A DNA stretch of 5,385 bases, from positions 1-5,385 of the forward strand of contig JALTVH010000102.1 of assembly GCA_027049085.1 (NCBI GenBank), read 5' to 3'. The notes under the pieces are model-generated. The model worked only from the letters and a program-made list of their open reading frames with translations. It was not told where the DNA came from and ran no database searches. How positions within the stretch are numbered: the stretch's first letter is position 1; each line of letters begins with the position of its first letter. Positions 1-4,483 of the stretch are shown piece by piece. Source of the stretch: Aquificaceae bacterium. GTDB lineage: Bacteria; Aquificota; Aquificia; Aquificales; Aquificaceae. Made by a program: the position numbers and the translations under genes.

Positions 1-164
1 ATTCCAAGGTACTCAGGTGATTCGGATTTAAAGATAGCAAAGAGCATCCTGAGAAAGCCATAAATAGCGCCTGTGGGGAATCCTTTGGATGTGCTCAGAG
101 GTGGTAGGGCAAAAAAGCCTCTGTATATGAATGAAGAGGCATCAAGGAGGTAAACGGTTTTCAT
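1..164 (-). CDS. 5'-3' exonuclease / DNA polymerase I, N-terminal fragment
   Basis: Reading the minus strand from the ATG at 164-162 gives 54 codons without a stop up to the window edge, so this is only the N-terminus of a longer gene. The translation begins MKTVYLLDASSFIYRGFFAL and continues with PPLSTSKGFPTGAIYGFLRM. This is the hallmark start of the FEN-like 5'-3' exonuclease domain of bacterial DNA polymerase I: a metal-binding Asp in LLDAS (Asp8), then the (Y)R-x-(F/Y)(F/Y)A-L-PPLST-G-PT-A-YGF pattern. The domain removes RNA primers and flaps during lagging-strand synthesis and repair. An in-frame TAA lies four codons upstream of the ATG, which fixes the start. No Shine-Dalgarno sequence precedes it. 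Whether the gene is full-length polA or a stand-alone exonuclease (as in some thermophiles) cannot be told here, so no symbol is given. Confidence 0.85.
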   Translation of the reverse strand, partial: MKTVYLLDASSFIYRGFFALPPLSTSKGFPTGAIYGFLRMLFAIFKSESPEYLG

Positions 165-185
165 ATAAAGAGCATTTTATATAAT
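158..185 (+). promoter_or_regulatory. Candidate sigma-70-type promoter of the transporter gene
   Basis: A perfect TATAAT lies at 180-185 and a weak -35-like TTTTCA at 158-163, with a 16-bp spacer. Transcription would start near 191-192, leaving a leader of about 10 bases before the ATG at 201. The element overlaps the possible -10 of the divergent exonuclease gene and the first codons of that gene, so the two promoters may interfere. The -10 is strong and the -35 is weak. Confidence 0.5.
174..181 (-). promoter_or_regulatory. Possible -10 element for the exonuclease/polA gene
   Basis: On the minus strand this segment reads TATAAAAT, containing TAAAAT (5 of 6 matches to TATAAT) and TATAAA. It lies only about 10-12 bases before the ATG, so a transcript starting from it would have almost no 5' leader, which agrees with the lack of a Shine-Dalgarno sequence. 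No convincing -35 box was found, and AT-rich sequence can produce such matches by chance. Confidence 0.25.
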
Positions 186-200
186 TAAAGATGAGCCCAG

Positions 201-2084
201 ATGATAAAAAAGCTCCTCCTTGCAGTATTTGTTTTACCCATTCTCCTAACCTTCTTTCTGGACGAAACGATCGTTCTTGAGGCACTGGGTTTAGACAAAA
301 AGAAGGTTTTGACCCTCGAGGCTCTGGTCCTTGCAATTTATCTCTTTGTGAGCGAGCTAATAAGGGTTGACGTTGTTGGGATCCTCATGATGGTTATCCT
401 CCCGATCCTCGGACTTGTTGACCCCCAGAAAGCGATAAGCGGGCTCAGCAGTAACGCAGTCGTCTCAATAATTGCGGTAATCATTATCGGATATGCCCTT
501 GACAAAACGGGCGTGATGAACATTCTTGCGGGATACATAATTCGCTTTGCTGGAAAATCTGAGACCAGGATAATTGCCCTGGTGTCTTCAACTGTTGGAA
601 TAATCTCAAGCTTTATGCAAAACATAGGTGCAGCTGCTCTCTTTCTTCCTGCGGTGGTCAGGATCTCCAGAAGGCTCGGGTTTCCCGTTTCAAGACTTCT
701 AATGCCAATGGGTTTTTCCGCAATTCTTGGAGGTACCCTGACCCTTGTTGGATCAAGCCCTCTGATTCTCCTCAATGACCTGATTGGTTTATATAACCTT
801 CAACCTTTCGGGCTCTTTTCTGTGACACCCATAGGTTTAATGCTTCTTGCAGGAGGTATCCTCTACTTCATACTTTTCGGAAGGTTGATCCTGCCCAGAA
901 AGGAAGGGGATGATGAGGGAGGGAAGTTTATTCCCCCTGACCTTGCGCAAACCTACGACAAAATATGCGGGCTTTATGAGCTTAGGGTGCCCGTGAATTT
1001 CACAAGGCGGAGTGTTGAGGAAATAGATGCGAGGAAGAAATACCAGGTGACCATAGTTGCGGTTTACCACAGAAAGACAAGAACCAAGAACTTTGCTCCC
1101 CCGAGAGAGGAGTATATTGAACCCTCTGACGACATAGCTGTTATTGGCTGCCCCGAAACGGTAGAAAAGTTTGCTCAGGACCTTGGTTTCATCCTAAAGC
1201 CTGAGCTGGAAGAGTTTGCTGATGATCTCTCCAACCTTAATGCGGGTCTCGTTGAGGGTATAGTGTCGCCCAGGTCCGAGCTTATTGGGAGAACTCTTAG
1301 GGAGGTTAATTTCAGGAAGAAGTACGGTGTGAATCCTGTAGCCCTCATTAGGGACGATGAGATAATTTACGCTGGCTTTTCTGATATAACGCTTTCAACG
1401 GGTGACGTTATCCTTCTTTTCGGCAGATGGGAAAATTTTCTTGACCTAAAGGACAGGAACGTCTTCACCTTTGCCACTGATATTAAAGGCGAGGTAGTAA
1501 GAAAAGACAGGGCAAAGTTTGCTATTTTCTGGTTTGCTGTTGCACTGGTCCTGATCCTTGTCTTCAAGGTTCAGCTTTCCATTGCCCTGCTAACGGGAGC
1601 CCTTGGCATGATTCTCACAAGAGTAATAAGTGTTGATGAAGCCTATCAGGCAGTTGACTGGATGACTGTGTTTCTCCTTGCAGGCCTCCTCCCCTTGGGA
1701 CTTGCCTTTCAGGAAACAGGAACCGCAGAGTTTCTTGCTAAGAAGGTGATCTCTGTTGTTGGTGAACTCACTCCCATACTTTTTTACAGCATGGTTGCGA
1801 TCATCACGTCCTTCTTCACCCTTGTGGTATCAAATGTTGGTGCGACTGCCCTCCTTGTACCCCTGACCATAGATATGGCTCAGGAAATTGGGGTTGACCC
1901 GAGGATCTCCTCCCTTGTTGTTGCTGTTTCTGCTTCCAACACCTTTATCATACCCACCCATCAGGTCAATGCCCTCATAATGAGACCCGGTGGTTACAGG
2001 ATAATTGATTACATCAGGGCAGGGGGTGGCATGACCCTCCTGTTTATCCTTATCCTTGTATCTGCTCTGATGCTATTTTACTGA
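201..2084 (+). CDS. SLC13/DASS-family membrane transporter with two RCK_C domains
   Basis: This 627-residue inner-membrane protein has the inverted-repeat layout of the divalent-anion:Na+ symporter (DASS/SLC13) superfamily. The N-terminal membrane half (about 4-230) carries SSFMQNIGAAALFLP (136-150) and GGTLTLVGSSP (177-187). The C-terminal half (about 438-627) carries VSNVGATALLVP (543-554) and SASNTFIIPTHQVNALIMRP (577-596) followed by GGY; these paired re-entrant hairpin/SN motifs bind cation and substrate in known members. Between the halves lie two soluble RCK_C (TrkA-C) domains, about 255-330 and 348-418; the second has the typical SELIGRTLREVNFRKKYGV pattern. Such domains usually bind a small ligand that gates transport. 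Length is normal for this RCK_C-bearing subgroup. The ATG at 201 is the first start after an in-frame TGA at 192-194, and no Shine-Dalgarno is visible. Substrate (sulfate, dicarboxylate or other anion) cannot be read from sequence. The 3' end overlaps convergent hflX by 35 bases. Confidence 0.88.
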   Translation: MIKKLLLAVFVLPILLTFFLDETIVLEALGLDKKKVLTLEALVLAIYLFVSELIRVDVVGILMMVILPILGLVDPQKAISGLSSNAVVSIIAVIIIGYALDKTGVMNILAGYIIRFAGKSETRIIALVSSTVGIISSFMQNIGAAALFLPAVVRISRRLGFPVSRLLMPMGFSAILGGTLTLVGSSPLILLNDLIGLYNLQPFGLFSVTPIGLMLLAGGILYFILFGRLILPRKEGDDEGGKFIPPDLAQTYDKICGLYELRVPVNFTRRSVEEIDARKKYQVTIVAVYHRKTRTKNFAPPREEYIEPSDDIAVIGCPETVEKFAQDLGFILKPELEEFADDLSNLNAGLVEGIVSPRSELIGRTLREVNFRKKYGVNPVALIRDDEIIYAGFSDITLSTGDVILLFGRWENFLDLKDRNVFTFATDIKGEVVRKDRAKFAIFWFAVALVLILVFKVQLSIALLTGALGMILTRVISVDEAYQAVDWMTVFLLAGLLPLGLAFQETGTAEFLAKKVISVVGELTPILFYSMVAIITSFFTLVVSNVGATALLVPLTIDMAQEIGVDPRISSLVVAVSASNTFIIPTHQVNALIMRPGGYRIIDYIRAGGGMTLLFILILVSALMLFY

Positions 2085-3195
2085 TCCTGAGGATACCGCC
2101 AGCTTCGGCGGTTTTTACAATGCTCATTAAAAGGGAGTCTATGTTCCACCCTCTGTGGGCAGAGACTACAACCGCAGGTCCATCTACAAAGGCGGGGTGG
2201 GGGAGTGATCCGATCTCCGATTCAGCCTCTATGATCCTGTCCGCTTTGTTAAGAACGTAAATGATGGGCTTGTCCTTCACGCCGAGCTCAGTAAGGACAT
2301 TCCTGACAGAATGGATGTGGTCAAGCCACCTATCGTCGGAAATGTCAGCAACAAGAAGGATTATGTCTGCCTCAAGGACTTCCTCAAGGGTAGTCCTGAA
2401 AGACTCAATGAGTTCCGTTGGGAGCTTGTTGATGAATCCAACTGTATCCGTGATTATAAGCTTTATGTCACCGTTTACCTTTCTTGAGGAGGTTGTGGTA
2501 TCAAGGGAGGCAAACAGAAGATCAGCGATCAGGGTACGCCTTGCCGTTAATCTCTGGAGTAGGGTGGATTTTCCGGCGTTGGTGTAGCCAACAAGAGCTA
2601 CCCTGATCACCTCTTCCCCCTTTTCTCTCCCAATTCTCCTTTTCCTCTGGTGCTTTTTCATCTTTCTTACTTCCTTCAGTTCCTTTTTGATCTGATGGAT
2701 CCTTGCCTTTATTGTCCTTCGTTTGACTTCAGCTTCCTGTTCACCGGGACCCCTCGTTCCAACCCTTCCCCCCAGCCTTGAGAGCTTTTTGCCTCTTCCG
2801 TAAAGACGGGGTAGCTCATGGGTTAGCTTTGCGAGTTCAACCTGAAGCTTTGCTTCCTTGCTTCTTGCCCTTGCAGAAAATATCTCAAGAACGAGGTCAG
2901 TTCTGTCAAGGATCTTCACCCCCACTGTTTTCTCAAGGTTCCTTATCTGAGAAGGGGTGAGAGGATCGTCAAAGACCACTGCATCTGCACCGATTCCCTT
3001 CACAATTTCCTTGAGCTCTCTTGCCTTACCCTCGCCTATATAAAATCTGGGATCGGGTTTTGTCCTTTTCTGAATTACATAACCAAGGGCTTTTCCCCCG
3101 ACAGCTTCAACGAGTTTCCCCAGCTCCCTGAGTGAGTCCCTTATCTCTTCTCTTTTTCTATCCTTTATCCATACCCCCGAAAGGACTGCCTTCAT
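2050..3195 (-). CDS. hflX: GTPase HflX (ribosome-splitting GTPase)
   Basis: The 381-residue product matches the HflX family across its whole length. The N-terminal nucleotide-binding-like domain has FYIGEGKARELKEI (51-64), VVFDDPLTPSQIRNLEK (73-89), VKILDRTDLVLEIF (93-106) and LSRLGGRVGTRGPGE (138-152), followed by a basic coiled-coil linker (about 155-190). The G domain has G1 GYTNAGKS (203-210), a switch I Thr in DTTTS (232-236), G3 DTVG (250-253), G4 NKAD (316-319) and G5 SAHRG (345-349). HflX binds the 50S subunit and splits stalled or hibernating 70S ribosomes, notably after heat stress. The ATG overlaps the hfq stop as ATGA, indicating translational coupling in an hfq-hflX operon. Length is within the usual range. 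The last 11 codons plus stop lie antisense to the end of the transporter gene. All G motifs are intact, so the GTPase should be active. Confidence 0.96.
   Translation of the reverse strand: MKAVLSGVWIKDRKREEIRDSLRELGKLVEAVGGKALGYVIQKRTKPDPRFYIGEGKARELKEIVKGIGADAVVFDDPLTPSQIRNLEKTVGVKILDRTDLVLEIFSARARSKEAKLQVELAKLTHELPRLYGRGKKLSRLGGRVGTRGPGEQEAEVKRRTIKARIHQIKKELKEVRKMKKHQRKRRIGREKGEEVIRVALVGYTNAGKSTLLQRLTARRTLIADLLFASLDTTTSSRKVNGDIKLIITDTVGFINKLPTELIESFRTTLEEVLEADIILLVADISDDRWLDHIHSVRNVLTELGVKDKPIIYVLNKADRIIEAESEIGSLPHPAFVDGPAVVVSAHRGWNIDSLLMSIVKTAEAGGILRISKIASEQIQG
2095..2116 (+). terminator. Intrinsic terminator of the transporter gene, inside hflX
   Basis: ACCGCC (2095-2100) can pair with GGCGGT (2107-2112) around the 6-base loop AGCTTC, and the stem runs into five T residues (2112-2116). 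This is a GC-rich stem plus U-tract, 10 bases after the transporter stop codon. A small extra ATCC-TGA-GGAT hairpin (2084-2094) lies directly upstream. The T-run is only on the plus-strand 3' side, so it should stop plus-strand transcription and not hflX mRNA. It is embedded in the hflX C-terminal codons. Confidence 0.7.
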
Positions 3196-3404
3196 TTACC
3201 CTCCACGATGGTGCTAACCGCGTGCTTGTATATGAGGTGGGGCTGCCCATCAACGTCAAGGAGGATCGTGTACTTGTCGTGGTTGAGAACCTTTCCTGTC
3301 AGCCTGTTTCCCCTTGTAAGGTAAAGGGTGACGGTGGTCTCCTTTGATTTGTAATTGTCAAGGAGCTCATCCTGAATGGCCGTTTCTTTTTCCATAGGAT
3401 ACAT
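3192..3404 (-). CDS. hfq: RNA chaperone Hfq
   Basis: This 70-residue protein has the Sm fold of Hfq. Sm1 is VTLYLTRGNRLTGKVLNHDK (25-44) followed by YTILLD, and Sm2 is YKHAVSTI (59-66). Conserved RNA-contact residues include Gln11 and Asp12 (E. coli Q8, D9), Tyr45 (F42 position) and the proximal-face Tyr59-Lys60-His61 (Y55-K56-H57). The hexamer binds U-rich sRNA ends and A-rich mRNA to aid pairing. The E. coli rim arginines (R16, R17, R19) correspond here to Lys19-Ser20-Glu22, with Lys21 between, so the rim is weakly basic. The protein ends four residues after Sm2 and has no C-terminal tail. Start choice: a complete AAGGAGGTG lies at 3419-3411, 6 bases before the ATG at 3404-3402. A GTG at 3413 falls inside the Shine-Dalgarno, and ATG 3395 is too far away. 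hfq is first in the pair with hflX; miaA, the usual upstream neighbour in proteobacteria, is absent. Confidence 0.95.
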   Translation of the reverse strand: MYPMEKETAIQDELLDNYKSKETTVTLYLTRGNRLTGKVLNHDKYTILLDVDGQPHLIYKHAVSTIVEGK

Positions 3405-3410
3405 TCTGCG

Positions 3411-3419
3411 CACCTCCTT
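3411..3419 (-). promoter_or_regulatory. Full-length Shine-Dalgarno of hfq
   Basis: On the minus strand this is AAGGAGGTG, an uninterrupted 9-base complement to the usual 16S anti-Shine-Dalgarno. Its spacing to the ATG at 3404 is optimal (6 bases from the end of the 9-mer, 8 from AGGAGG). It decides the hfq start against the in-frame GTG at 3413, which would overlap the ribosome site itself. hfq may also repress its own translation here, but no evidence for that is visible. Confidence 0.85.
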
Positions 3420-3446
3420 GAATAAATATATATCATCCCTTAAATT
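3418..3446 (+). promoter_or_regulatory. Candidate promoter of the 3453 gene group (leaderless)
   Basis: TTGAAT (3418-3423) and TAAATT (3441-3446) are 17 bp apart, each with 4 of 6 consensus matches. Transcription would start about 7 bases downstream, at or next to the A of the ATG at 3453. No Shine-Dalgarno precedes that ATG, so the mRNA would be leaderless. The -35 box overlaps the hfq ribosome-binding site on the other strand by two bases, showing how compact this divergent region is. Confidence 0.4.
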
Positions 3447-3460
3447 ATTCCTATGCTCAA
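3432..3460 (-). promoter_or_regulatory. Weak candidate promoter of hfq-hflX
   Basis: On the minus strand TTGAGC (3460-3455) and GATGAT (3437-3432) are 17 bp apart, each matching 4 of 6 consensus bases. A start near 3425 would keep the whole Shine-Dalgarno in the mRNA. An alternative -10, TATATT (3430-3425), would start transcription inside the Shine-Dalgarno and is less likely. The -35 would overlap the first codons of the divergent gene. Confidence 0.25.
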
Positions 3461-4364
3461 ATACTCCTGGAAGGAGCTGGGAAGGCTTGAGAGTATCTTC
3501 CTTGAGATCCTTGACGACCCCACAAAAAAGGAGGTTCTCCTTTATCCTATCTGCTACTGTCAGCTTGTTAGAAAACTTGGTACCTTTGATGTTCCTCTGG
3601 ACAAACTCCTATCCTGCGCCAGCAAGACCTTCAAGACTTCAAGAGGGAGATGGCAGGACATACTTCTTGAACTTGATCTCTTTCAGGTTATCCTGCCTTC
3701 CGGTGAGGTTGTCTATGGGAAGGATGTGCTGAAAATAAAGGGTTCTGAAGACCTTAAAGTTAGCTTCCTTCCTGAGTACAGAGAGATCTTCTATGAAATA
3801 TACTCAAAGTTTCTCAAATACTGGACAGTTCTGAGCAAGGTTTCAAGTTATTCCAAAAGAAACACTCCCGCTGAGGCAGTTTACCTAAGCGCCCTTATTT
3901 TTAATGAGGAATTATTCAGTGAGACCCGGCACTACACGGAACTCCAGAGGTTGAGGTTTCCCGGTGATGAGAGGATCTTCGGAGTTATTGAAAAGCTCGG
4001 GGATTTTTATTCAAGGATAAGGGAGAAGAAGTTTATTGATAGTCAGCTTCTGTCTGAGGTGCTTGAGGATCTTGAGTCTATAAACAGTCCTTACTACGGT
4101 CTTAATACTGCAAAACTAAAAAGGGATGTTGCAACCCTTATAAGGGATATAGCCAAGGGAAAGGGATACCATGTGATCAAAGTTAGCTTTACGATGGGTG
4201 CAAATCATGGAAGGGGATTTCTTAGAAGGTTAATATCAGCTTTGAAGACCAAAGTGAAGAAGATCGGAGGAAAGAGATGGACTTTAATGAGCTCAGAAAC
4301 GGCCTGCTACTATTCCATAGAAACCTGCTTGATAAGGCAGAAAAGTCCTCAGACCCTGAACTGA
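3453..4364 (+). CDS. Uncharacterised protein, possible divergent DUF309-like domain
   Basis: I do not recognise this 303-residue protein as a named family. It is soluble, with no signal peptide or membrane segment. Residues 1-110 form a mixed region ending in a short beta-rich stretch (QVILPSGEVVYGKDVLKIKG, 78-97). Residues about 138-232 resemble DUF309 (PF03745): ALIFNEELFSE (147-157) for the LFN-G-Y-E pattern, FGVIEKLGDFY (176-186) for the FLQGLIQLA helix, and LESINSPYYGLNTAKLKRDV (207-226) for the closing LEP-GLD-L segment. However, the characteristic His-Glu pair is replaced by Arg159-His160. Residues 233-275 are a basic extension. The last 28 residues (276-303, Cys/Ser-rich) are read from DNA that also codes, in another frame, for the next gene, and look like out-of-frame translation. 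The gene is probably first in an operon with the small protein and HD gene. The function is unknown. The existence of the gene is fairly sure, but its domain and its C-terminus are not. Confidence 0.7.
   Translation: MLKYSWKELGRLESIFLEILDDPTKKEVLLYPICYCQLVRKLGTFDVPLDKLLSCASKTFKTSRGRWQDILLELDLFQVILPSGEVVYGKDVLKIKGSEDLKVSFLPEYREIFYEIYSKFLKYWTVLSKVSSYSKRNTPAEAVYLSALIFNEELFSETRHYTELQRLRFPGDERIFGVIEKLGDFYSRIREKKFIDSQLLSEVLEDLESINSPYYGLNTAKLKRDVATLIRDIAKGKGYHVIKVSFTMGANHGRGFLRRLISALKTKVKKIGGKRWTLMSSETACYYSIETCLIRQKSPQTLN
4266..4270 (+). promoter_or_regulatory. Ribosome-binding site of the 68-codon gene
   Basis: GGAGG at 4266-4270, 6 bases before the ATG at 4277, is a strong Shine-Dalgarno. It lies inside the preceding 303-codon reading frame. 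It supports the small gene as real and its start as correct, although that start lies 88 bases upstream of the preceding stop. Confidence 0.75.
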
Positions 4365-4483
4365 AGGAAGCCTACCTTACTGCTGCAAGACATCTAAAAG
4401 ATGTGGCTTCCTCTCTTTATAAGTTCGATCAGGCAATGAAGAGGATCAAAGAACTTGAAAAGGAAAGCCTCCCTCATAACTAA
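4277..4483 (+). CDS. Small uncharacterised helical protein
   Basis: This 68-residue protein begins MDFNELRNGLLLFHRNLLDK and is rich in Leu, Lys, Glu and Ala. It has no membrane segment, signal peptide or cysteines. The heptad-like hydrophobic spacing suggests two helices (about 3-22 and 27-62) broken near SSDPE (24-28), which would make a helical hairpin. I recognise no family. It has a strong Shine-Dalgarno and its TAA stop abuts the ATG of the HD-domain gene (TAAATG), so the two are likely translated in series. Its start lies inside the upstream 303-codon frame. A role as a partner or regulator of the HD protein is conceivable from position alone. Confidence 0.72.
   Translation: MDFNELRNGLLLFHRNLLDKAEKSSDPELKEAYLTAARHLKDVASSLYKFDQAMKRIKELEKESLPHN

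Noticed and set aside
191..280. 29-codon frame from ATG 191, possibly a leaderless upstream peptide before the transporter
   Set aside because: Its ATG falls at the predicted transcription start, but it overlaps the transporter out of frame and has no features; more likely chance.
338..775. 145-codon minus-strand open frame
   Set aside because: Lies wholly antisense to the N-terminal membrane half of the transporter, and its translation has no family resemblance; it is a shadow of the real gene.
2261..2587. 108-codon plus-strand open frame
   Set aside because: Antisense to the GTPase domain of hflX, whose G motifs are perfectly conserved on the other strand; there is no independent support for coding here.
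3405..3413. GTG start for hfq giving a 73-residue protein
   Set aside because: The GTG is part of the Shine-Dalgarno itself; the ATG at 3404 has ideal spacing, and Hfq homologues do not need the extra residues.
3376..3732. 118-codon plus-strand open frame
   Set aside because: Overlaps the hfq start on one side and the 3453 gene in another frame; its product is low-complexity Ser/Leu/Arg-rich and has no Shine-Dalgarno.
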